Assembly (NCBI GenBank): GCA_900543485.1
Contig: UQRM01000033.1
Span: forward strand, 1-25,559
Direction: 5' to 3'
DNA: 25,559 bases
From: an uncultured Eubacterium sp.
GTDB lineage: Bacteria > Bacillota > Clostridia > Peptostreptococcales > Anaerovoracaceae
Of this stretch, positions 14,192-22,192 are shown piece by piece (position 1 is the stretch's first letter; each line of letters starts with the position of its first letter). The notes beneath the pieces are model-generated. The model made no database searches, was not told the origin of the DNA, and saw nothing but the letters and a program-made list of their open reading frames with translations. The translations under genes were made by a program, and so were the position numbers.

Positions 14192-14869
14192 ATGAACATA
14201 AGGAGATTGCCGGACGGCGAAAAACCCAGGGAAAAGCTGATGAAAGAGGGGAAAGAGAGCCTTTCCAACACAGAGATACTGGCCATATTGATAGGAAGCG
14301 GCACGGGAGGTAAATCATCGTTGGAACTGGCTTCCGAAGTGATAGCGTTGGACACGGGAGGGATAAAGTTCCTGGCGGATTGCAGGCCTGAGGAGATAAG
14401 AAAAGTCAAGGGAATAGGCGAGGCCAGAGCTTGTGCTATTTTGGCAGCGGCGGAGCTGGGGAAACGCATAGCTGCCATTCCGCGTGAAGAACTGGTAAGG
14501 ATAGAACGGTCATCCGATGTGGCGGACATATTCATGGAGAAAATGAGGTATCACAGGAAAGAGCATTTCATCAGCCTGCTTATCAACGTCAAAGGCGAGA
14601 TAATCGAAGAAGTCGAAGTCTCCGTCGGCGATTTGTGTTCCAGCACTACTCATCCGCGGGAAGTGTTCACGGATGCTGTACGCCGCAGCGCAGGTTCAGT
14701 GATTTTCATACATAATCATCCCAGCGGAGACCCGAAGCCCAGTGAAGCCGATATAGAGACTACCAGAAGGCTGATAGAAGCGGGAAACATATTAGGGATA
14801 CCGGTGCTGGATCACATTGTCATTGGAGACGGATGTTATGTAAGCATGAGAGCTCAGGGGATGATATGA
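14192..14869 (+). CDS. radC: RadC family protein (JAB/MPN+ domain)
   Basis: A 225-residue protein of standard RadC length. The N-terminal part holds a helix-hairpin-helix region (EEIRKVKGIGEARACAILAA, about residues 70-90). The C-terminal JAB domain has H174-N-H176-P-S-G-D and the following D187 (KPSEAD), the zinc ligands of the JAMM motif. The family was named for DNA repair, but that role is not well supported in other bacteria. AGGAGGG precedes ATG 14192. In Clostridia radC is often the first gene of the mreBCD cell-shape cluster; here the next gene, 24 bases on, is already mrdA. Confidence 0.93.
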   Translation: MNIRRLPDGEKPREKLMKEGKESLSNTEILAILIGSGTGGKSSLELASEVIALDTGGIKFLADCRPEEIRKVKGIGEARACAILAAAELGKRIAAIPREELVRIERSSDVADIFMEKMRYHRKEHFISLLINVKGEIIEEVEVSVGDLCSSTTHPREVFTDAVRRSAGSVIFIHNHPSGDPKPSEADIETTRRLIEAGNILGIPVLDHIVIGDGCYVSMRAQGMI

Positions 14870-14893
14870 TGTCTGAGAGAGTGGAGGGGTACA

Positions 14894-17236
14894 GTGAAAG
14901 GAGAGAGAAAGTCAAAACATTCTCTGATGAGTATTTTTATGGCTGCGGCAGGGCTGGTGCTGGTATCCAGGCTTTTTGTCCTGACTGTGGCTGAAGCCGG
15001 TAAGTGGCGAAGTGCTGTTGAAGATATGTCGGTGAGGGCAGTTTACGAAACAGCTCCCAGAGGAGATATACTGGACAGGAATGGCGATATCATAGCTACC
15101 AGCAGGAAGGTCTATTCTGTTGAGATGAACGGGACAGACGAGGAGCCGCTGGAAACAGCGGCAGCTGTCATGACGCTGCTGGAAGAGGCCGGCGAGGATG
15201 TAGAGGTGACTTTGGACGAGGTGAGGCAGGCTGTCGAAGACGGAAGATGTAACGCTTATACTCCTTTGACGTTGTCTGAGGATGTTTCGGAGGAAACGGC
15301 CGGGCTCATCGAGAAAGGAGGATACGCCGGTATAACAGTAGCTGTGGATCATGTGAGAGAATATCCCAATGGAGCGTTGGCGTCTCATATCCTGGGATAT
15401 ATGGGCCGGATAACGGCCGGCGAAGAAGAGGAATTCGTCGATGAGCGAGGCTACAGGAAGGATGCTTTCGTAGGAAAAGATGGGGTGGAGAAAGTTTATG
15501 AAGAGCAGTTGAAGGGCTGCGATGGGGTGACGAGATTCCGGGTGGACGCGTCGGGGAATGTTGAGGACGTGATAAGCGACAGCAAAGCGGAAAAGGGACA
15601 AGACTTGACGTTGACGATAGATGCGCGGCTCCAGAAAGTAACGGAAGACGCGTTGGAACAGGCTGTGGTGAAGGCTTCGGAAGGCGGGACATTCGAAAGC
15701 GATTATGGGGAGGTGATCATGTCATATGCGGAAAACGCGGCGTCAGGGGCTGCTGTAGCTCTCGATGTGGATACTGGAGAGGTGTTAGCCATGGCCAGTT
15801 ATCCTGATTTTGATCCCAACGATTTCGCGACAGGTATTTCGGAAGAGAAATGGGAAGCTTTACAGCAGGAGAATCCGTATGATCCGATGAGCCCGGCTCC
15901 GCTGTACAATACGGCTACTATGACTGCGGTACAGCCTGGCTCTGCATTCAAGCCTGTGACAGCTCTCGCCGCCATGAGCTGCGGGTTGGATGAAAAGAGA
16001 TATCTGTACGATGATGGAGCGGTGACACTGGGCGGCAGATCTTATGGATGCTCCCTGTGGAATGATACGGGGCAGACTCATGGTTATGTGAGTCTTAAAG
16101 AAGCCATGAAGGTGTCATGCAACTACTATTTCTATGATATAGCTTCGGGTGAGGATCTGGCGTCGGGAAAAGGGCTGGGGTACGATGAGACGATGGATAA
16201 CGATATGATAACGAAGTACGCGAAGATGCTGGGATTAGGGGAAAAGACCGGTATCGAGATAAGTGAAAGCGCCGGGAGCACCCCTTCTGAGAAGCTGAAG
16301 GCCGAAGGGATAAAGAACAGTTTGAGAAATTATCTTCTGGCGGAAGAGGAGAGCTATTTCATAAAAAGCACATTGAAAAACAGGAAAAAGACACGAAAAA
16401 ACATAGAAAAAATCGTGAAATTGGCCGATAAGGACTTGACTTTGGATGAAATTATAGGCAAACTAACTAAAGAGAATTTTATCAGGAAAGATAAAGCAGA
16501 CGAGCTGGCATCTGTATGCAAGTATACTTACTTCGGACAGATGGAGTGGACTAAAGGGGATACGTTCAATATTGCTATCGGGCAGGGGGATAATGCCTAT
16601 ACTACTCTTCAGATGGCCAATTACATGGCATCTTTAGCTAACGGAGGCAGCAGGAACGATGTGACGTTGACAGCAGGAGGGAAAGCTGTCGGGAAACGAT
16701 CTGAAATGATCGAAACTGTCGATGAAGACGATGTGAAATGCGTGATCGAGGCGATGACAGGCGTTACGGAGGATCAGGATGGTTCTCTCTACAGTCAGTT
16801 CGCTTCTTTTCCGTATACAGTGGCTGCCAAGACAGGCACCGCGCAGCGAGCGGGCAAGAAAAGCGATGAGGACGAGAGGGAATATTTGAAAAGGCACCTG
16901 CATCTGATAGCATCGGACGTTACGATGGAACAGGTGGAAGAAGAAGCTGAGCGTCTTAAAGATGAATACCCCGACATATACGAGGAAGACAGTGCTGCAC
17001 TGAGAAGGGCTGTCATAAATGAAAGTGGCATGGAAATAACGTCTGAAGACATAGACCGTTATAAAGAGGACTATGATAGCTTTGCGTGGACGGTGGCGCT
17101 GGCCCCGGCCGATGAACCTCAGATAGCGGTGGCCGTCATGCTGGTCCAGGGAAAGACGTCATCGAACGCGGCGCCGGTGGCGAGAGAAATAATAGGAAAG
17201 TACGGAGAAATTTTGGAATGGGAAAAGTCATCTTAA
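14894..17236 (+). CDS. mrdA: Penicillin-binding protein 2, elongation transpeptidase
   Basis: A 780-residue class B PBP. The membrane anchor is about residues 10-32, followed by the dimerisation domain (APRGDILDRNGDIIATS, ASHILGYMGRIT) and the transpeptidase domain with S350-A-F-K353, S408-C-N and K646-T-G-T-A-Q. It cross-links lateral-wall peptidoglycan with RodA, which is encoded nearby. A lysine-rich, locally AT-rich insertion (about residues 475-545) lies between SCN and KTG. A second charged helical insertion (about 650-730) directly follows KTG. The start is GTG 14894 with GGAGGGG at 14883-14889. It overlaps minD by 19 bases, so both belong to the radC operon. PBP2 fits better than SpoVD or FtsI because of context. 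Confidence 0.88.
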   Translation: MKGERKSKHSLMSIFMAAAGLVLVSRLFVLTVAEAGKWRSAVEDMSVRAVYETAPRGDILDRNGDIIATSRKVYSVEMNGTDEEPLETAAAVMTLLEEAGEDVEVTLDEVRQAVEDGRCNAYTPLTLSEDVSEETAGLIEKGGYAGITVAVDHVREYPNGALASHILGYMGRITAGEEEEFVDERGYRKDAFVGKDGVEKVYEEQLKGCDGVTRFRVDASGNVEDVISDSKAEKGQDLTLTIDARLQKVTEDALEQAVVKASEGGTFESDYGEVIMSYAENAASGAAVALDVDTGEVLAMASYPDFDPNDFATGISEEKWEALQQENPYDPMSPAPLYNTATMTAVQPGSAFKPVTALAAMSCGLDEKRYLYDDGAVTLGGRSYGCSLWNDTGQTHGYVSLKEAMKVSCNYYFYDIASGEDLASGKGLGYDETMDNDMITKYAKMLGLGEKTGIEISESAGSTPSEKLKAEGIKNSLRNYLLAEEESYFIKSTLKNRKKTRKNIEKIVKLADKDLTLDEIIGKLTKENFIRKDKADELASVCKYTYFGQMEWTKGDTFNIAIGQGDNAYTTLQMANYMASLANGGSRNDVTLTAGGKAVGKRSEMIETVDEDDVKCVIEAMTGVTEDQDGSLYSQFASFPYTVAAKTGTAQRAGKKSDEDEREYLKRHLHLIASDVTMEQVEEEAERLKDEYPDIYEEDSAALRRAVINESGMEITSEDIDRYKEDYDSFAWTVALAPADEPQIAVAVMLVQGKTSSNAAPVAREIIGKYGEILEWEKSS

Positions 17237-17943
17237 TCGCATCAGGAAAAGGAGGAACAGGAAAGACGATGGTTACCGTGAATCTGGGCGCGGTATTGGC
17301 TCAGAGGGGGAACCGTGTCATGCTGATGGATCTGGATATGGGCATGAGGAACCTGGACATCTACCTGGGTATGGAGAGCAAGGTCGTATATAATATAATG
17401 GACGTGATCTCAGGGATCTGTCGCATCAAGAAGGCGATGATCAGAGTGGATGGCTTCGATGATCTCTATTTTATGGCAGCTTCCCCGATGAAAGACGATC
17501 GGGATATAACGCCGCTTCACATGAAGGTCCTCTGCGAAAAGCTTGCGAGATATTTCGATTATATAATAGTGGACTGTCCCGCAGGCATTGGCGATATGCT
17601 GGACGTAGGTGCCGCGGCGGCAGACGAGGTAGTCATCGTCACTGAGCCTGAAGCGGCGTCCCTCAGGGATGCCGATGTGACGGAGCGATATCTTCGTGAT
17701 AAAGGAATAGGCGGAACATGTTTTATAATAAATAAAGTCAAGGTAGAGCTTATGCGTTCCGGACTGGTCCCTGATTTGATGACTATACTTAACATGTTCA
17801 ACAGTCCGGTGGTCGGTATCATACAGGACGATGATAATATACATATATCGACAAACAAAGGGTTGCCGATAGTATGCAAGAAAGGAACATACATAGAAAA
17901 AAATTTCCAGGACATAGTGGATAAAATAACAGAGCTGATGTAG
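17218..17943 (+). CDS. minD: MinD-like septum-site ATPase
   Basis: A 241-residue P-loop ATPase of the MinD/ParA group. The deviant Walker A is GKGGTGKT (residues 10-17, K11 and K16), and MDLDMGMRNLDIYLGMESKVVYNIMDV is very close to MinD, as is the VDCPAGIG switch II. MinD recruits MinC to block division at the poles. The C terminus ends YIEKNFQDIVDKITELM and lacks the basic amphipathic helix that normally tethers MinD to the membrane. Neither minC nor minE is adjacent. The ATG lies 19 bases inside the mrdA end, with CGGAGA upstream. A FlhG-type or other MinD paralogue is possible, but the sequence looks like MinD. Confidence 0.82.
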   Translation: MGKVILIASGKGGTGKTMVTVNLGAVLAQRGNRVMLMDLDMGMRNLDIYLGMESKVVYNIMDVISGICRIKKAMIRVDGFDDLYFMAASPMKDDRDITPLHMKVLCEKLARYFDYIIVDCPAGIGDMLDVGAAAADEVVIVTEPEAASLRDADVTERYLRDKGIGGTCFIINKVKVELMRSGLVPDLMTILNMFNSPVVGIIQDDDNIHISTNKGLPIVCKKGTYIEKNFQDIVDKITELM

Positions 17944-17961
17944 GAGCTGATCGGATAAGAT

Positions 17962-17999
17962 GCTGTCGTGTCAAAAGCATAATGACGCGGCAGCTTTTT
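17962..17999 (+). terminator. Terminator of the radC-mrdA-minD operon
   Basis: GCTGTCGTGTCA (17962-17973) pairs with TGACGCGGCAGC (17983-17994), 12 bp with two G-T pairs, followed by TTTTT. Confidence 0.85.
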
Positions 18000-18021
18000 A
18001 AATACCTGTTGATGCAGAGGT

Positions 18022-19122
18022 TCACAGCTTTTGCCTGCAGCTTACGCTCAGCAACAGACCTATACCCATCATGGAGGAGATGAGAGATGAACCGCCGTAG
18101 CTTACGAATGGAAGCGTTATGCCTGTCACAGGCATGATACCCATATTCATCGCTATGTTTTCGAAAGCCTGAAAGAAGAACATCCCGGAAAGTCCCGCGG
18201 CGATGAGGGTACCTGAGAGATCACTGGCGTATTTTGCTGTTTTGAGAGAACGGTACATCAGGAGAGCGAACAACGCTATTGTGGATATGCCGCCGATGAA
18301 ACCGAATTCTTCTGTTATGGAGGCGAAGATGAAGTCGGATTCGGGCACAGGCAGAAAACCGAGATGGCCTTGGGTGCCTTGCAGGAAACCCTTGCCCAGG
18401 AAGCCTCCGGAGCCTATGGCTGCTTTGGAATTCCAGACCTGGTAATTCCCGGGAAGGCTCAGATCGCCGGGGTTCAGAAAGGCGTCTATCCTGTCCTTCT
18501 GATAGCCTGCCATGAAGAAATAGAACAACGGAATGAGAGCGATGAACGCAAGAGCCAGCCGGACTATCACTTTAAGATCGAGACCGGAGCAGAATACCAT
18601 GAATATCCATATGGCACAGAAAACGCATCCGCTGCCAAAATCCTCTTTAGATACTATCAGGATGAATGGCAGTCCATAGAGTGCTGCCATAACGATGCCC
18701 CTGGCGCTGGAAAGGGATTTCCCTGTTCTTGAAAGATAGGATGCCATCAATATGACAAAGGCGATCTTCACCGGCTCTGAAGGCTGGAACGTCACGAAAC
18801 CCAGATCCAGCCATGAACGGGAACCGTAAAATGAGGTCCCCAGGCCGGGAATGTATACTGAAAGGAGAAATATTATACCAGCTATATATATGATCTTTTC
18901 CAGGTCAAGAAAGTATCTGTAGCCCAGAGTCAATATCGCCGAAGCTGCTATCAGCCCCAGTATCAGGGCTACAGACTGTATCAAAACTTCCCTGGAAAGG
19001 AAGGTCTGATCATCGCGGCTCACACTTATCAGGCCTGCCATTCCTGTCAGGAAGAGCAGCAGCGAGGCGGCGATGATGTAATGATCGCACTGTCTTAATC
19101 TGAGAATGAATTTGTTGTTCAT
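18022..19122 (-). CDS. rodA: FtsW/RodA/SpoVE-family glycosyltransferase, RodA type
   Basis: A 366-residue SEDS protein with about ten membrane segments. Family motifs include GSRSWLDLGFVTFQPSEPVKIAFV, PGNYQVWNSKAAIGSGGFLGKGFLQGTQG (shown in part), FLPVPESDFIFASITEEFGF and the C-terminal GITLPFVSYGGSSLISS. It polymerises lipid II into glycan strands and works with a class B PBP; mrdA lies one gene away on the opposite strand. The frame extends 21 codons further up, but GGAGG seven bases before ATG 19122 fixes the start. In related bacteria rodA normally continues the min operon in the same direction; here it is inverted. RodA is favoured over FtsW or SpoVE by context. Confidence 0.9.
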   Translation of the reverse strand: MNNKFILRLRQCDHYIIAASLLLFLTGMAGLISVSRDDQTFLSREVLIQSVALILGLIAASAILTLGYRYFLDLEKIIYIAGIIFLLSVYIPGLGTSFYGSRSWLDLGFVTFQPSEPVKIAFVILMASYLSRTGKSLSSARGIVMAALYGLPFILIVSKEDFGSGCVFCAIWIFMVFCSGLDLKVIVRLALAFIALIPLFYFFMAGYQKDRIDAFLNPGDLSLPGNYQVWNSKAAIGSGGFLGKGFLQGTQGHLGFLPVPESDFIFASITEEFGFIGGISTIALFALLMYRSLKTAKYASDLSGTLIAAGLSGMFFFQAFENIAMNMGIMPVTGITLPFVSYGGSSLISSMMGIGLLLSVSCRQKL

Positions 19123-19137
19123 TGCACGCCTCCAACC

Positions 19138-19166
19138 TTGACTAGGTAGCCAAAAAAGTCTATAAT
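19138..19166 (+). promoter_or_regulatory. Sigma-A promoter of rny
   Basis: TTGACT (19138-19143), 17 bases, TATAAT (19161-19166), 5/6 and 6/6. The leader to ATG 19282 would be about 110 bases and AT-rich. Confidence 0.75.
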
Positions 19167-19252
19167 GATATTGTGTGCTTTTCATTAATTATTATTACTT
19201 TTCATGTAATTAATTGATATTTATCAAGTGACTTTGAGTTGATTATAGACTT
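19156..19252. repeat. Perfect 11-bp inverted repeat in the rodA-rny intergenic region
   Basis: AAGTCTATAAT (19156-19166) and ATTATAGACTT (19242-19252) are exact reverse complements 75 bases apart. The left copy contains the rny -10 box. A smaller dyad TTGATA-TT-TATCAA lies between them at 19214-19227. Confidence 0.7.
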
Positions 19253-19281
19253 GAAAATGCGAATAAAAAGGAGGATGATCG

Positions 19282-20826
19282 ATGACGGGAGTTGTTGCAG
19301 CGGTTATTGTTGGACTGGCTGCCCTGATAGTAGGGCTGCTGGTTGGATATATACTGAGAAAATCTATCGGCGAAAAGACCATAGGAAATGCTGAACAAAA
19401 GGCGAAAAACCTTATACTCGACGCCGAGAACAGAGCGGAGACGCTGAAAAAAGAGAAGATACTGGAAGCCAAAGAAGAGGTACACAGGCAGAGAAACGAT
19501 GCCGAAAGGGAGATCAGGGAGAGGAGGAACGAGATACAGAAGTCCGAGAGGAGACTCGTTCAGAAAGAAGAAGCGATAGACAGAAAACTTGAAAATATTG
19601 AAAAGAAAGAAGAAAGCATCACAAACAAGGAAAAGAGCATCTCTAACAAGCAGCAGGAGATGGAGAAGCTGCGAAAACAGCAGATGGAAGAGCTTGAGAA
19701 GATATCAGGCTATTCGGTAGAACAGGCTCGGGAGATAATACTCCAGAAGGTCGAAAAGGAGGCCAGAAGCGACGCTGCGCTGCTGTATAAGGAGATAGAG
19801 AGCAAAGCCAAGGATGAGGCGGACAAGAAGGCAAAGGAGATAATCACAGGCGCGATACAGAGATGTGCTGCCGACCATGTGGCGGAATCGACCGTATCGG
19901 TAGTGCCGCTGCCTAACGATGAGATGAAGGGCAGGATCATAGGACGTGAGGGCAGGAATATCAGAGCGATAGAGACTCTTACGGGCATAGATCTGATAAT
20001 AGATGATACTCCGGAGGCTGTTATACTTTCGGGATTCGATCCTGTGAGAAGGGAAGTGGCCAGACTGGCCCTCGAGAAGCTTATCGTCGATGGAAGGATA
20101 CACCCGGCGAGGATAGAAGAAATGGTACAGAAATCCGAGCGGGAGGTAAAAGCTATAATCAAGGAAGAAGGCGAACAAGCCACCTTCGAGGTGGGTATAC
20201 ACAACCTGCATCCTGAATTGGTGAAGCTTCTCGGAAGACTGAAGTACAGGACATCTTACGGACAGAACGTACTTAAGCATTCCATCGAGGTGGCGCATCT
20301 GGCAGGCCTTATGGCGGGCGAACTGGGGCTTGATGTTACGCTGGCCAAGCGAGCGGGGCTCCTCCACGACATAGGGAAGGCGCTGGATCACGAGCGGGAA
20401 GGTACCCATGTGGATATCGGTATCGAGGTGCTGAGAAAGTATAAAGAATCGGAGGCTGTCATAAACGGGATGGCGGCTCACCACGGAGATTATGAGCCTA
20501 AATCCATAGAAGCTGTACTTATAGCGGCGGCGGATGCCTTATCGGCAGCCAGACCGGGAGCCAGGAGAGAGACGCTGGAATCTTATATCAAGAGACTTCA
20601 GAAGCTGGAAGAGATCGCAAATACTACCGAGGGTGTGGAAAGGTCATATGCTATCCAGGCCGGAAGGGAAATAAGGATCATCGCCAAGCCTGATGAAGTG
20701 AGTGACGACGATATTGTGCTCCTGGCCAGGGACATATCCAAGAAGATAGAATCCGAGCTGGAATATCCGGGGCAGATAAAGGTCAACGTCGTAAGAGAGA
20801 CGAGAGCCATAGATTATGCGAAATAA
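19282..20826 (+). CDS. rny: Ribonuclease Y
   Basis: A 514-residue endoribonuclease that initiates mRNA decay at the membrane. In order: N-terminal membrane helix (about residues 5-25), a long charged coiled coil (30-200, with repeated [22 protein letters not shown] sequence), a KH RNA-binding domain (about 205-270, [17 protein letters not shown]) and an HD phosphohydrolase domain with the metal ligands H362-D363 in [12 protein letters not shown]. Length and domain order match RNase Y exactly. AAAAAGGAGG precedes ATG 19282. It is monocistronic, between its own promoter and a terminator. Confidence 0.97.
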   Translation: MTGVVAAVIVGLAALIVGLLVGYILRKSIGEKTIGNAEQKAKNLILDAENRAETLKKEKILEAKEEVHRQRNDAEREIRERRNEIQKSERRLVQKEEAIDRKLENIEKKEESITNKEKSISNKQQEMEKLRKQQMEELEKISGYSVEQAREIILQKVEKEARSDAALLYKEIESKAKDEADKKAKEIITGAIQRCAADHVAESTVSVVPLPNDEMKGRIIGREGRNIRAIETLTGIDLIIDDTPEAVILSGFDPVRREVARLALEKLIVDGRIHPARIEEMVQKSEREVKAIIKEEGEQATFEVGIHNLHPELVKLLGRLKYRTSYGQNVLKHSIEVAHLAGLMAGELGLDVTLAKRAGLLHDIGKALDHEREGTHVDIGIEVLRKYKESEAVINGMAAHHGDYEPKSIEAVLIAAADALSAARPGARRETLESYIKRLQKLEEIANTTEGVERSYAIQAGREIRIIAKPDEVSDDDIVLLARDISKKIESELEYPGQIKVNVVRETRAIDYAK

Positions 20827-20841
20827 GAGAATGTGAAAGTG

Positions 20842-20867
20842 GAGGCGGATTTGATCCGCCTCTTTTG
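20842..20867 (+). terminator. Terminator after rny
   Basis: GAGGCGGAT (20842-20850) pairs perfectly with ATCCGCCTC (20854-20862) around a TTG triloop, followed by TTTTG. The T-run is short, so some read-through into the desulfurase gene is possible. Confidence 0.8.
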
Positions 20868-20872
20868 TGCCG

Positions 20873-20918
20873 TAATAGCGGCTGAGCGGTACGCCGCAGC
20901 CGAGCGGCATACCGATGG
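20873..20918 (+). other. GC-rich structured leader before the cysteine desulfurase gene
   Basis: CGGCT and AGCCG enclose GCGG-TACG-CCGC, a stable stem with a tetraloop. A related GCCGAGCGGC and a small TACC-GATG-GGTA hairpin follow. No sigma-A promoter is evident between the rny terminator and ATG 20934. It may be a processing or attenuation element; no known riboswitch fits. Confidence 0.35.
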
Positions 20919-20933
20919 GTATAGGAGAGTTGT

Positions 20934-22097
20934 ATGATTTATTTGGATAACAGCGCGACGACCAGACAGTTCCCGGAAGTCACGGAAACCATGATAAAGT
21001 ACATGGAGGAGTATTTTGGGAATCCATCATCCCTGTATCAGCTGGGAGTCGACAGTGAAAAGGCTATAAAAACGGCACGCCGCCGCGTCCTCGAGGCGAT
21101 GGGGCTTGGGGATGGGCGCGTCTATTTTACTTCCGGAGGAACGGAAGGCGATAATATGGCGGTGTTTGGAGCGGTAAAGGCTCTCAGACGGCGAGGTAAT
21201 AAGATCGTAACGACTGCCGTGGAGCATCCGGCTGTCCTGGAATGCTGTAAAGCATTACAGGAACAGGGATTTGATGTCGAATACATAGGTGTCGACAGGA
21301 ATTGCAGACTGGATACGGCGGCGTTGGAAGACGCCATAGATGATAAGACTATACTGGTGTCGGTGATGCATGTCAATAATGAAGTCGGCACTGTAATGCC
21401 GGTGAACAGGATAAAAGAGATCATGAAAGCGAAAAATGCTCCGGGGATATTCCACTGCGATTCGGTACAGAGCTTTGGGAAACTGAATCTTTGCAATGAC
21501 GCGGACGTGATAACTGTAAGCGGTCACAAGATACATGGACCTAAGGGAACAGGAGCGGTGTACGTAGGAGAGGGGACGAACTTGCCGGCTTTCATCTGCG
21601 GCGGCGGACAGGAATCGGGAAAGCGTTCCGGGACGGAAAATGTTCCTGCCATAGCGGGGTTTGGTGTGGCTGCGGAGATATCGGAGATCACCATGAAGGA
21701 AAGCATGGCAGCAGCATCGAAAATACGTGACCGCTTGGCAGAGGGCCTCAGAGCGAAAATCAGCGATATGGTCATCAACAGCCCGGAACAGACAGGAGAA
21801 AGGGAAGGGATGTGCTGTCCATATATTTTGAATGTCTCCTTTCCGGGAACGAGAGGCGAGGTGCTGCTCCACACCCTGGAGCAGGACGGTATATATGTTT
21901 CCACGGGCTCAGCCTGTTCTTCCAACAAAAAAGGTCAAAGTCATGTCCTGAAAGCCATGGGGCTTACGGACAGAGAAATAGAGGGCACGCTGCGTTTCAG
22001 TTTCGGTCAGATGAACGATATCGATGAGATAGATGTGGTAACGGAGAAGGTGGCCGCTGCGGTGAAACGATTCAGGAAGTTGGGAAGCTTCAGGTAG
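20934..22097 (+). CDS. Cysteine desulfurase, NifS/IscS family (ThiI partner, NifZ-like)
   Basis: A 387-residue PLP enzyme that removes sulfur from cysteine as a persulfide. It shows the N terminus YLDNSATT, TSGGTEGDNMA, the PLP-binding lysine K199 in SGHKIHGPKG, RSGTENVPAIAGFG, and the catalytic cysteine C328 in STGSACSSNKKGQSHVL. ATG 20934 follows TAGGAGAG. thiI begins about 95 bases downstream, and the nifZ-thiI pair in Bacillus and other Firmicutes supplies sulfur for 4-thiouridine at tRNA position 8. That is the likely role here rather than bulk iron-sulfur assembly; no iscU-like scaffold gene is adjacent. Confidence 0.92.
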   Translation: MIYLDNSATTRQFPEVTETMIKYMEEYFGNPSSLYQLGVDSEKAIKTARRRVLEAMGLGDGRVYFTSGGTEGDNMAVFGAVKALRRRGNKIVTTAVEHPAVLECCKALQEQGFDVEYIGVDRNCRLDTAALEDAIDDKTILVSVMHVNNEVGTVMPVNRIKEIMKAKNAPGIFHCDSVQSFGKLNLCNDADVITVSGHKIHGPKGTGAVYVGEGTNLPAFICGGGQESGKRSGTENVPAIAGFGVAAEISEITMKESMAAASKIRDRLAEGLRAKISDMVINSPEQTGEREGMCCPYILNVSFPGTRGEVLLHTLEQDGIYVSTGSACSSNKKGQSHVLKAMGLTDREIEGTLRFSFGQMNDIDEIDVVTEKVAAAVKRFRKLGSFR

Positions 22098-22192
22098 CAG
22101 CCGCGAGTTGGAGAAGGCCAAAAGGCTGTGTCAGCTACATGACGGTACGCCAATGGATTTGTATAAAGTTTATGACAGAGGTGAACAGAGAA

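Noticed and set aside
19428..19700. Repetitive Lys/Glu-rich stretch in rny considered as a repeat expansion
   Set aside because: It is the normal coiled coil of RNase Y, not a nucleotide repeat.
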